From positions 9,140,001 through 9,204,000 of the forward strand of contig CM028927.1 of NCBI GenBank assembly GCA_016801845.1: 64,000 nucleotides of DNA, read 5' to 3'. Positions 1-10,486 of this stretch are shown in pieces. The DNA is from Polydactylus sextarius. Its lineage: Eukaryota; Chordata; Actinopteri; Polynemidae. The notes under the pieces were generated by a model. The model ran no database searches and was not told the DNA's origin. It worked only from the letters and a program-made list of their open reading frames with translations. The position numbers were made by a program, and so were the translations under genes. Position 1 is the stretch's first letter. Each line of letters begins with the position of its first letter.

Positions 1-1175
1 GTTTTGTCTGAGAGACAGAGTAGATGAGTATCAGTGATCACCTGCCCTCACACAGAAAGAAAATTGGTTTGTCTTCTTGCTCCACCGTTGAAGAGATTGG
101 ATTCTTTATTGGAGACGGTCTTTTTTGACCTTATAAAAATGAGAATCATCACCACCTTACTTGCATGCTTGAGTCTCTCCATCATAAGAGATATTATCAC
201 AGGTGCATAATTGCACTTTATAACCCAGTGTGTCTGGGTGATTCCAATTTTTTTCATGTTCTAGAGAGTACACCAGTCTAATAATTCTTAACCATACTTA
301 ATACTTACTGATACTTAACCATATTTCTTATTCTGAGCTTCCTCGTGCTTTAGGTTGAACATTCAACCCTCCCACGGTTGGCTACCATGTCCTTCTCACC
401 TGTCTCCTCTGGATCTTCACTTCACAGTGTTTAGTTGCTAAATGCATGGGACCAAAGCTCTTAAGTGATGCTGAGATTAAAGTACCAGTGTAGTGAAATA
501 AATTATGCAATGCACTATGGTACACTGCCAGCCACTGGGGCGATCTGTGTCGACAGTCTTGTTTTGTTCTGAATCAACCTTGTATGGGGAAATCACACCC
601 ACAGGGCTAATAGGAATTACCCTCACTCTGCAAAAGGCAATTAATTTTAATTAGGGATAATTATGAGGCAAGGTGGTCTCTCCCGTTTGCTTTCATCTCC
701 ACTAATCCTCCTCTGTTGCGCAGGAAACTCTGTTCATAGTTCATACATTTCTGATGAGAGAGGGAAAACAGGGGAAACAGACATAGTTTTTCTCATTTCT
801 TCTGCAGCAGCAGGGTCAATTCATCTGAATGATAGTGTGTCACATCACTGTTACTATGGAAATTAGACAGAGTTCAGTTGAGCTCACATGATCAGTTATA
901 CCTGATTGTTACATAAGAAACCACCAATGTGCTGTTTTTGTAATACGTTTTAGTTCTGTTAAATAGGTCCTGTCCTTCCCGTCTTTATAGAGCTGCCAGA
1001 TATTGTTTCACATGTACTGGCTGTGATGATGATGATGTCGATGTGGAAGATCTCATCTTTTTTTCCCTCTTCTCAACTTCCTCCACTCTCCAACCAACAG
1101 ATGCCTCCATCTATCATTCTTCACTGTTGACAAGCCAAAGCCTTATTCCCTCTTGTGATCTCTCTGTAGGGCTTC

Positions 1176-1178
<3 letters not shown>

Positions 1179-1231
<53 letters not shown>
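1179..1231. repeat. (GT)n microsatellite
   Basis: Uninterrupted GT dinucleotides for about 53 bases. The apparent 154-codon frame crossing it is a by-product of the repeat. Confidence 0.95.
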
Positions 1232-1232
<1 letters not shown>

Positions 1233-3179
1233 CATCTGTGTCTGGGTGCCCATCTGTAGGTTATCACACATCCCTGACTCTCATGACTCCAAGCTATAAG
1301 ACCAGGTCAGGACCAGTATTTGGGAGCTCCGGATCACATCCCACTAACACACCCCATCTCTCCCTTAAAGCTGGAGGGGGAGAGCTTTTTATATCAAAAT
1401 ACACCACTCTTATTAAACTCAGAATCAGAATCAGAAATCAGAGCTGTATGTCAAACACACGGGTCGTGTCCCTGAAGATTGAGACGTTGCTGATGTGTCT
1501 AACTTGACCATATTTTTTGTTGTTGGTTATTTCAAAGATCTTGCATCTTGTCTGACCAATAGAATCTGAGCCTGCACCTACTGCTGCTTTAACAAGGCCC
1601 ATTAGCCTTCAAATAATGACTCTGGTAATTTAACTCCTCATGGGGCAAAACACACCATTTACCATCTGGACAAACCACAAACACATTTTTATTGTAGACT
1701 GAAATAAAGCTTTATCTGCGAGGCACAACCTTGTTTCAAGACAGGACCTGAACATCTTTAACATTGTCATTCAAATGGCTATAAACTTATCCAACCCTTA
1801 ACCATAACCTTATACATTAACAGGATTATAAGTATTTCAAAGCTGATGTCTAAAAAAGTTACTGTATTAACAGTAATGTTCAAAAATAACCATGATATAA
1901 AGAAGACAAGTTGAACAGTTGTGATGTGTGATTTATACATAACATTACCTGCATGTTGGGTTTTCAAGATAGATTTTAGTGGGTTTAGTGGGTCTTAAAT
2001 AGCCCAAACTATATGCAAGGCTGGTGGTGACACAGCATTGTCTTTGTTTGTCTGAGAGTGTGTGTGATGCTGCACCCTGTGACTCTGATAAGGGCAAAAG
2101 ATCTTACCGGAAATGTTGACATGATTTTGACACAGATTTTTGTTTGCTCCAGGAAACCTTGTCAGTTTTAAACAACTTCTTAAACTCATATCAGACGGAA
2201 ATGTATGTCCCAGATTCCAGAGAAGCGTACTCCACCCCTCCAGCCACTCAGGCGTCATGGTGTCAGATCTGACCACTAGATGTCTCACTACTGAATAGTC
2301 TGTCCTGATTTACTGTAGAGAGGACACAGTAGGTAAGGCACAATGAAATGTGACAGAGAGGTTACATTTGGTTTTTAAGGTGAGATAATCATGATATTTG
2401 AGGTTTTGATGAATGTAATGGAGGATACCCCTTAACTCACCTTACCTACCTTTTCATTTTAATTGAAAAGAATTTACTGCTTCACTCAAACCTGTTAGCT
2501 GTGAGCTGTTTAGAGTGGAAAAGCTCTAAAAGAATATCTAAAAAATATTTCCATCAGGCATTAGTGTCAACCAGAACATAGCTGAAGTTGATATGATAAT
2601 GTTCCTTTATATTCCTCTGTTTAAAAAAAAAAAGTGAAAACTGAAAGGTTCGATTTACACCAGCTGGAGGCCACATGTGCTTCACCCATCAGTGTATCAT
2701 GGATATTTACTAAAATAGACCTCATATATTTAGATAGACTGTATATGTATATATATGTTTATGTGATCTGACCCATTTTGCAACAAGTGATGTGTTATCA
2801 CTGGAGAAGCTGTGATATAGGAAAAGAGTAACACATCAAACAGGGGCAGAAGTGCATCCTCACTCTGTTGACACATTCAAAACAATCAGCTCAGTTGGTT
2901 ATGATAAACAGAGACATACAGACTCAAGCAGCGATAACATCCCAGACAACAGTTATATAACGTAAACACAAAGCAGCAGGCGATTTATCAGTGCAAATGT
3001 TAGCAGTCTACCATTTGCTTGTATTTGTTTACTATGGTTTGTATGCATATAAAATGGGATTATTCCTCATCGTGTGTTGACTTTGTGAGTGTGTCAGCAT
3101 GTGCAATGCCTCAAGAATGCTCAATAACTCTGCCCTGCCAAATATCAGTTATGTAATTGCATCATTTTCTTCAAGTCGA

Positions 3180-3495
3180 TTCCTGCTATCTCTTCACCTC
3201 CCTAAATCTTCACCATATTCCTCCCTTTTTCTCTCCAACCTCTGTCCTTCCCTCTGTCTCCATCACTCTTGTGATGTATACGACCCCTTCCCTCTTTTCC
3301 CTACTTGTCTCTACATCTTTCACACATTCATCCCTCCTCCTCCTCCTCTTCTTCTTCTCTCTCTCCTGTAGACCCTTGTTATTCCTTTTCTCTCTGTAAC
3401 ACGGCATAATGTTTATTCCCCTGTTTTTCACACTCACACCCTCTCTCTTTACCTCTATCTCTTTCTTTTTCTCCCCCCCCCCTCCCTGTCTCTCC
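3180..3495. repeat. Pyrimidine-rich block
   Basis: About 315 bases strongly biased to C and T on the plus strand, ending in a run of C and short CT repeats. The open frames on both strands here reflect that bias and have no recognisable protein content. Confidence 0.7.
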
Positions 3496-4504
3496 CGGGT
3501 ACAGACTGTGCTGACAGCCTGACAGAATTGATTTCTACACAGAATGCAATAAAAGTCACTGAAGAGGGAAGAGGAGCAACTGAGTAACAACGGCTTGTTA
3601 ATCAGTGCCGCTGATGGGTGTGTGCGTGTGTGTGTACAATTTGGGACGGGCTCTTCTATGCATTCATGCAAACACAAAATACACGATATGCGGGGAGTTG
3701 ATTTACCTGTCTATACATTACAGTGGCAGCATGTTTGTCACACATGAAAGAGGTTTGCTCACTCTTGGTATTCGGTGTTGACTCTGATCCACAAGGCTGA
3801 ATGGATTTCCTGCCACATTGTTGCTTTTTCTATAATCGCTGATCATTAGCTGTGCTACCATCTGATTAAAATCAATGTCTCATTTGATTACACCCAGTGC
3901 TTTTTTTTTTTGCACAAACATGCTTACATACAGATAGTTATAGAAACATGACAGACACTCAGCCAGCAGTCACAGAGGATATACAGAGATTTATTAGAAG
4001 AACATTTTTACTGCAGAATACAGTCAAACTGATGCTGTGCAGCATTTCCTGCTTTCATTTTCTCATTAATGCAAAAAACATTCTCCCACACATGACTGGA
4101 AAATCCAAAATATATGCATTTTAAAGGCAATGAGGACTTGGCAGATGATGAGAAAACTCAAAAACTCAGATTCATCAGAACTCTGTGGGTGTGGTTTGAT
4201 CAGATTTTACCAACAAGTTTGGCAACATAAGTAGGCAACTTCACAGCTGTCACCACAGATGTGTGTGCTCATAGGACCGTGTTCCTTCTGGGAAGATACT
4301 GATGGAGAAATTTGATTTTCCAGGGGAAAAAAGATGTATTTTGTCTCAGGTTTTAAGGTATCAGTCTTGTTTTTTTCAGCTGTTTTTTTTTGCCCCAGAG
4401 CAAACTAAAATAAAAATGAATAAAATTGAATTTATTTGTAGTATTTGTTTTCAATTTTGATAGAAGATGGTTCACTAATTTTTAGGCATTATGTTTTCAT
4501 GGTG

Positions 4505-4680
4505 TGTGTTTGTCTGTCCCCTTTTTGTGAACCTGATATTTCAAGAATACCTCGACAAAATCTTTTTTCAAATTTGGCAAAAGCTTTTGCTTGGACTTAA
4601 TGAACTGCAAAGAGTTTTGAGGCCAAAAGTTGTTGTGACCTCACAAAACATGTTCTCGACCATAAATCATAAATTTCGAA
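4505..4680 (+). repeat. Worn interspersed repeat, copy 1 of a family also at 43.0 kb
   Basis: The stretch reads as a chain of phrases also seen at 43,008-43,208: a GTCTGTCC-like start, a block around TCAAATTTGGCA, then TGTGACCTCACA followed by AACATGTT. I recall this as a widespread fish repeat, but its class cannot be set from the fragment. The 70-codon open frame in it is not a gene. Confidence 0.7.
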
Positions 4681-4886
4681 GAGATGAGAGCAACACAAGC
4701 TAATTTGCATTTTCACCTAGACTGTAGTTTGTAGAGTAGTCGAGAGGAAGGGTAATATATCAAAACTTGGACAAATGAAAGTGAATCTATCTACTGAAAA
4801 CAGAGGGAAGTAAGAAATTTTTTGTTTTTTGCGTTTGTGGTGAACTGACATGAGGTGAGGAGGAGAAAGGCAAGACAAAGGAAATG

Positions 4887-4890
<4 letters not shown>

Positions 4891-4918
<28 letters not shown>
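4891..4918. repeat. (TG)n microsatellite
   Basis: Perfect TG repeat of 28 bases. Confidence 0.95.
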
Positions 4919-4923
<5 letters not shown>

Positions 4924-5518
4924 GCTTGCCGTAATGAGCATCTGGACTGAAAGGCAATCCTCTTGCTCACTGTGAGTGTGTGCTTGTGTGTGTGTGGTGT
5001 GTCAGTAGGAGGTCAACAGCATCCAGTGGGTAGCAGCTGTCACATTTCTTCCCCCCTCTCAGCCTCCCAGATGATATGAAGTGAACCTGTGGACGCCCAG
5101 ACACCACAGACACGCTGATGGGTGGGTCCCAGACTAGGTGTTCATTGATCAGTCTGGAAGGTCAGTGTCAGGTGGAGTGGGGCTGGTGGGAAGAATGACA
5201 TGAAGGGTGACCCAGAAAGAAAAGGAGGGTCAACAGTTGACATCTCCTCTCTGTACCTACCTTCCCTGGCCATCACTGCTTCCCTGTTACAAAAGACCTT
5301 AATAGGTTTTACATTTCTATGTTTATGCTAAAACTCGAGTGAAACTCGCTCTAACACAGATTTATCCAACTAAACCAGCATTTCTGTTTTTCTTTCTACT
5401 GTATTTTCACAAATTAGTGTTTTCAGTTTGACTATGTTCACTATTCTACAATTCATGTCTAGCACTTTGCTGCTGCTGCTACTACATGACGGCCCTATGG
5501 GAATCATTACAGCGTCAT

Positions 5519-5550
5519 TTAATGTAATCTAATCTAATCTAATCTAATCT
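5519..5550. repeat. (TAATC)n short tandem repeat
   Basis: Pentanucleotide TAATC units repeated about five times. Confidence 0.8.
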
Positions 5551-6049
5551 GTTGATTAAAAACAACCACATTACATTAAAAGGAAACGCACACCACATTA
5601 CAACAAAGGCCTCTGAGAAAGAGAAACAGCAAGTGTTTAACATTAGTGTTACAATCTTTGATTAAAGAAGAAAGTGTCGGTCTTTAACTTTTCTCTGACA
5701 AACTGGGCTGCCTTACCTGAGGATGGAAAAGTTTGAGAAGACAGTAGATGGAGAAGCTTGAAAGCAGCGACAGAGTGAATGAAATGAAGGTTTTCAGGGT
5801 CAAGAAATATCTCAGTATTTTGGCAAATACACTCGCTGAGAGTTAGCAGACATTCAGTGAGCTGCGTTGGTGGAAATGTGTAACTGGAGGTACTGGTGAG
5901 ACATGAGATTGAATGTAGAGGCATTCTTGAAAAACCTGCACAGTAGTTTATTATAGCATGAGGCTGCATTTCACAATTCTTAAGCATCATCACTGCAGTA
6001 ATTTTTTATCCTTTGTGATGGACAGAGGTTAGACATTATCATTCAGAAA

Positions 6050-6345
6050 ATGGATCGGAGTCAGTCCATCCATTATTTGTACCACTCATCCCTTGAGGAT
6101 TGTGGGAAGCTGGAGCCAATCTCAACTGACTTTTGGGAGACAGGCAGGTGACATCCTGGACAGATGACAAGTCTATCACAGGGCCGACAAATAGAGACAA
6201 ACACTTGCCTTCATATTATCATACAATTCAGTCACCAATTACCCTAACTTGCATGTGTTTGGACTGTGGGAGGAAGCTGGAGAAAACCTGGTGAGAACAT
6301 TTATATAGAAAGATCCCAGAACCTTCAACAATGCTAACTTCTGCA
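6050..6345 (-). repeat. Interspersed repeat, left arm of an inverted pair
   Basis: Contains GCTGGAGCCAAT, a CACAGGG...AGAGACAAACACT block, a CACCAATTA-like segment and GTGGGAGGAAGCTGGAG. The reverse complement of 6,595-6,925 carries the same blocks in the same order. I recognise the family from many fish genomes. Its sense copies begin with a tRNA-like GTGGTTAGCAC...GGTTCGAATCC head, but the class is not certain. Confidence 0.8.
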
Positions 6346-6594
6346 CCAGTCACACAGGTTGAATCTTTAACACAGGGATCAGGCTATTTCTTGGCCAAAT
6401 ACAGTGACTTTGTACTGATTATATTTATATGGAAATTCATCATTACAACAGAATCCATTTTTTCATCCAAGTTAGCTTTGGATGGAAACAAGGGGGTTAT
6501 TTTACCCACTGTCTCCCAATCTTCATGCTAAACTACACTAATCTAATTTATCAGGTTTCCGTTACCCTTTGTGTTAAGTTGTTGCACACATTGA

Positions 6595-6925
6595 CGTAGT
6601 TAGCACTTTTGCTAGACAGAAGATTCTGGATTCAAACCTGAGCTGAGATCTTCCTCTGTGGAGTTTGCATTTGTGAGTCTGCGTGTGTTTTCTCCACCTA
6701 CTCCAGGTTCCTCCCACCATCTAACACCATGCGGGTTAATTTAATTGCCTGTAAATTGCTTGTAGGTGTGAATATAAGTATAAGTGTTTGTCTGTATGTG
6801 TTGACCCTGTGATCCACTGGCAATCTGTTCAGTTTGAACCTCACCCTGGCCTAATGTCATTGGCTCCAGCTGACCAGATCCTCAACAGGATAAGTGACAT
6901 AAATAATAGATGAATGTTGAACACC
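6595..6925 (+). repeat. Interspersed repeat, right arm of an inverted pair
   Basis: Sense-oriented copy of the family at 6,050-6,345. It has TAGTTAGCACTTTTGC, a degenerate B-box-like GGATTCAAACC, GTGTGTTTTCTCCACCTACTCC and a tail with GGCTCCAGCTGACC then GGATAAGTGACATAAA. Point changes are frequent, so the copy is old. Confidence 0.8.
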
Positions 6926-7841
6926 AGCTCTACGCTTCTATATATTAACATGATGCGTTTCAACACCCTCAGCTTCTCTATTCTGGGAGAAGATATCACT
7001 TAATTGGTGCCTCATGAGTGATATCATTTCACTAATCCCATGAAGCTGTCTCTTGCATGTCTGAACTGTATGTGTGGGTGTTTTTTTTTTTTATTAAATA
7101 GAGAGAAAAAAGAAAACTAAAGGGAGACAGATCAGAGCTTCATCTCCCATCACGTTACCCCTCCTATTTTCATGCAAACACGCTTCACTAATCCATCAGG
7201 GAATTACTGTAAATGAGCTATTTCCCTCAGGGCCGCAACACATCCATGTAAGTAAGAAACATTTTCCAGAATCACAGAAAGACATTAAAATAGTAATGAA
7301 ATGCACACTTTTGCACATATAAATTGATACATGTGCAGAGACTCTTTAAACTCATATAATCTACTTATTTCATCTAAAAAAGACATTTCTTTGTACATGT
7401 TAAGGAGCCGGTCCTCGCACCCATATACTTCTGATGATTAATTCAAAGCAAGGAGGCAGATTAAGCATTTCAAAGTATGTAAGGAGGAAGAAGACAGAGA
7501 GGGATGAGATGAAAACATCACGAGAAAGAGAGATCAGGAACAGGATGAGCTGAAAGAAAGAAAGTGATACAGATGGGGGTGAAACTGAAAGATTGCCGCT
7601 TCTGTTTCTCCAGTCTGTTAGTTCTGTGTCTTTGTAGGCTCTCTCCTGGGAAATGGAGGATATAACCCTCTAAAGTCTCTCTGTTTCATGTAGGGTCAAG
7701 ATCTTTTTGATCAGGGGTTACTGGGGATAAAAGGGTGTGAGGAGCAGAGGAGGGGGGTGGGGAGAAGAGTAGGCAGGAGGAAAACTGAGGAGAGAGAAAT
7801 AAAGGATGAGTGACAGAAGATGGGGTTTAAGTGTAAGAGGA

Positions 7842-7864
7842 GGTGTGTGTGTGTGTGTGTGTGT
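7842..7864. repeat. (GT)n microsatellite
   Basis: Short perfect GT repeat. Confidence 0.9.
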
Positions 7865-8128
7865 CTGAGTTTGATGGGAAGATGCAGTGGTCAGACAAGG
7901 ATTTCACGGTGTCTGCTCCCCCGCCGCGCCATGCCAAGCTGGAGGGGAACTTCAGAGCAGCAGTTATAGGAAGGATGTTACCCAATCATCATCCTCAAGC
8001 GCAAAAGTGTGGCAAAGTTTGTGCGACAGGACTTGAAAAAGAGGCAGTAATGAGATGATTTCATATGGCAAGAAAGATAAAAACACAAGTACAGTTGGTG
8101 TATGTCTGCTTGCGTTTGTCCTCGACAG

Positions 8129-8131
<3 letters not shown>

Positions 8132-8162
<31 letters not shown>
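8132..8162. repeat. (AC)n microsatellite
   Basis: Perfect AC repeat of about 31 bases. Confidence 0.95.
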
Positions 8163-8165
<3 letters not shown>

Positions 8166-8312
8166 ACATGGCACACACAGAGTACTGCTTTCATATTGAC
8201 TCTCTCAGAGGGAGGGCTCTACATCATAAGCTTGATATTGATTACAGAGAATAGAAGATGCACTGAAGACACCAGATACTGCCGACATATGTCCACATGA
8301 GTGACCATAACA

Positions 8313-8315
<3 letters not shown>

Positions 8316-8366
<51 letters not shown>

Positions 8367-8372
8367 CACACA
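8316..8372. repeat. (CA)n microsatellite
   Basis: CA repeat of about 57 bases with one CG interruption, lying about 230 bases upstream of the likely mycl transcription start. Confidence 0.95.
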
Positions 8373-8479
8373 ATCATATAATTATGCTTGCATAATTATT
8401 GCAAAAGCAGAACATTGTCATCTTATGAAATCAGTCTCATGTAACCCCCCCCTCTTCCTCTGAGTCTCCCACTGCAGCG

Positions 8480-8600
8480 CTTCTTAGCGCGTTTTTGAGT
8501 GTACTGCACCTTTAAATGATGGGCGTGGTTTCCTCTACTACGACCCGCCTTTTATGCATAATAGCCAACACTCCTTCTCCCGGATCATATAGTGCAGTAG
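8480..8600 (+). promoter_or_regulatory. mycl: Candidate mycl promoter
   Basis: GC content rises just before the leader exon. Visible motifs are TTAGCGCG (E2F-like, about 8,484), GGGCGTGG (an SP/KLF GC box at 8,521) and an AT-rich TTTTATGCATAA at about 8,550 that could serve as a TATA-like element. Transcription would then begin around 8,580-8,600. Placement is an inference from motifs and from the exon structure that follows. Confidence 0.5.
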
Positions 8601-8908
8601 TCTGCAAAGAAAAGTGACCACAGCCAAAGCCTGTCCAGCCTTTTCGAGCGTTGGGACCGCGACCAAACGGACTCATTCACCTTAGCGACTGTTTACCACC
8701 TGAACGAGCCGCCGCAGGGATCAGCAGGGGTGTGTGTGTTGAGGAGTAAGAGGGGGGCGAGAAAGCTCACATTTCAAGCATTTCACTTCTCGGTAAGGAA
8801 TCATTGTGGTTTCCTTGGACACTTACAAAAAAGAAAAAAAGAAAAAGAAAGAAATTGCGCACGGTGGATCTATGAAGACGCAGGCAGGTTTCTCGCTCTC
8901 AGCATCAG
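8585..8908 (+). other. mycl: mycl exon 1 (5' leader)
   Basis: Vertebrate MYC genes have a leader exon before two coding exons. Here a GC-rich stretch ends at a donor CAG/GTAAAC after 8,908. An alternative stronger-looking donor CG/GTAAGG lies after 8,792. The 5' end is approximate. With the distal donor the leader is joined in frame to the L-Myc start codon and has no stop after TAG at 8,598-8,600. It also holds a small upstream open frame beginning at 8,872. Confidence 0.55.
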
Positions 8909-9781
8909 GTAAACTCTTTTATTTTTATTCCGTTTTAAAATATATGTACGTGAAACTTTCCCTTTTTGTAATGATGTTTAGTTTGTTCAGATGATTAAAT
9001 TTGAGGGTTTTTTTTTCTTTTTGTGGCTTATTTTTCAGCGCGTCTGCTGCTTAATTAAGTGATCTGCGTTTGTTTTAGTCGCAGCTGAATTCTTTGAGCT
9101 TGATAATAATAATAAAAAGAAAGAAAGAAAGAAAAAGATAGAAAAAAGGAGGGGGAGTTTAAATCCAGGAGGAGCCAAATTAAAACTACTTTAAATGCAA
9201 TTGCTCCGACCTGAACAGGTTCAGTAGCGTTGGCGGACAAGACTGGTACCTGTCTATCCAATCAATCTAATTTCAATCTAATTTAATCACTCTGCTCTTT
9301 TCTGCTGAACAGTCACTTGAACCTCTCTCTCTCTCGCTCTTTAAGCCCCTTCTTCTCTCCGCCTCCCTGTGCCACAGTATACTACTAAAACATGTGTTAT
9401 GTAATGAAACGCTGTTGCGAAACTTGGACTTCTCAGCAGCAACACAGTAGTTTAACTTTAACTTTGCGGCATTTAGTTGTGCTTGTCTGCCAGTTTGCAA
9501 TCCGTCTGATCTTATAGGGGATTTAATTAAAGTCCTAATGGGCGCAGCGTGTTCCCACACAGGTGTTTAGTTTATATGTTGCACCTTTTTCTTCTTCAGT
9601 TTGCACCCTCCCGATAAATCGATACTCTGTTTTGATTGTGAGTATAGTGCATAAAAATCGCAGCCACAAAATCCATCCCATGCCCTCAGACAGGGGTGTG
9701 ATTATTTTTAATGAGAATAAGGCTCAGTTCTGACACAACTATTGGCTCTATCCGTCTGCAGACCGAGAGAACAGGGAGTGA
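8872..9781 (+). other. Upstream ORF across mycl intron 1 (18 codons, spliced)
   Basis: With the distal donor after 8,908 joined to the acceptor before 9,762, an ATG at 8,872 reads MKTQAGFSLSASDRENRE and stops at 9,779-9,781, 38 bases before the L-Myc ATG. Its start context is weak (T at -3). It vanishes if the proximal donor is used. Whether it is translated is unknown. Confidence 0.4.
8909..9761 (+). other. mycl: mycl intron 1
   Basis: An 853-base intron from GTAAAC to TCTGCAG (distal donor). It carries an AAAG-rich patch near 9,110-9,150 and no coding sequence that I recognise. Confidence 0.55.
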
Positions 9782-9819
9782 TTCACCCCCCACCGCCACC
9801 GCCACAGCCTGCAGCCCCC

Positions 9820-10486
9820 ATGCCGGGCATTAGCTCCACCGCGCCTCGTTATGAAAACTTGGACATGGACCACCTCGATCATTACCAACATTATTTCTAC
9901 GACGACCACGATCCGGATGAGGATTTCTTCAAGTCCACGGCACCCAGCGAGGACATATGGAAGAAATTCGAACTGGTACCGACCCCGCCCATGTCCCCCA
10001 TCCGGGCGGTAGAGGGGTCGGGCAGGGTCGGGCTGCTGTATCCATCTCTGGGGGACAAACTGGAGTGGGTGTCTCAGTTTTTGGGGCAGGAGGATGAACA
10101 GCAGCAACAGCAGCATCAACATCAACATCAGGACCTGCCTTGTAAGCTGACTACCACTAACGAGTCCTTCGGAAATCTGAGCTCCATCATCATCCAGGAC
10201 TGCATGTGGAGCGGCTTCTCTGCCGGACAGCAGCTGGAGAGAGTTGTAGGGGAGCGCTGCGCCTCTCGTCCTGGGACGGGGACGGGGGCGGCTGCTGCTA
10301 AAGTCGTTGCCGCCGGTTCCGTGGTTGCTTCCCCGGGGAGGACGCAGTGCTCTCCCGCCGACACACAGGTCCTCAGCGGCTTGGCTGCGGACTGCGTGGA
10401 CCCCGCTGCTGTGCTCACTTTCCCTTTAACCGCAGGATGCAAGAAACAAGTTTCATCTGGTTCAGAGTCCCATACCGACTCATCAG
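9820..10486 (+). CDS. mycl: mycl coding exon 2
   Basis: Encodes residues 1-222 plus one base (phase 1). The acceptor is TCTGCAG before 9,762 and the donor is TCAG/GTCAGT after 10,486. It holds MYC boxes I and II. The frame is open back to the acceptor, adding a proline-rich stretch before the ATG. Confidence 0.93.

Larger units (their letters stand above)
1..8450. other. Intergenic region upstream of mycl
   Basis: No open frame here resembles a conserved protein and no multi-exon gene could be assembled on either strand. In human the gene on this side of MYCL is MFSD2A, but I recognise none of it. The region contains microsatellites, a pyrimidine-rich block and at least three worn interspersed-repeat copies, listed separately. 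The remainder is AT-rich unique-looking sequence. Confidence 0.6.

Noticed and set aside
1995..2288. 97-codon minus-strand frame with a tidy protein-like start
   Set aside because: I recognise no domain and see no neighbouring exons. It may be a remnant of a repeat, but the evidence is too thin for a call.
6595..6660. Possible tRNA gene suggested by a B-box-like GATTCAAACC
   Set aside because: No acceptor stem or anticodon arm can be folded. The motif belongs to the worn interspersed repeat.
9742..9819. Apparent earlier start of the L-Myc frame
   Set aside because: The codon at 9,742 is TTG and lies before the splice acceptor at 9,761, so it is intronic. ATG at 9,820 is the first real in-frame start in the exon.
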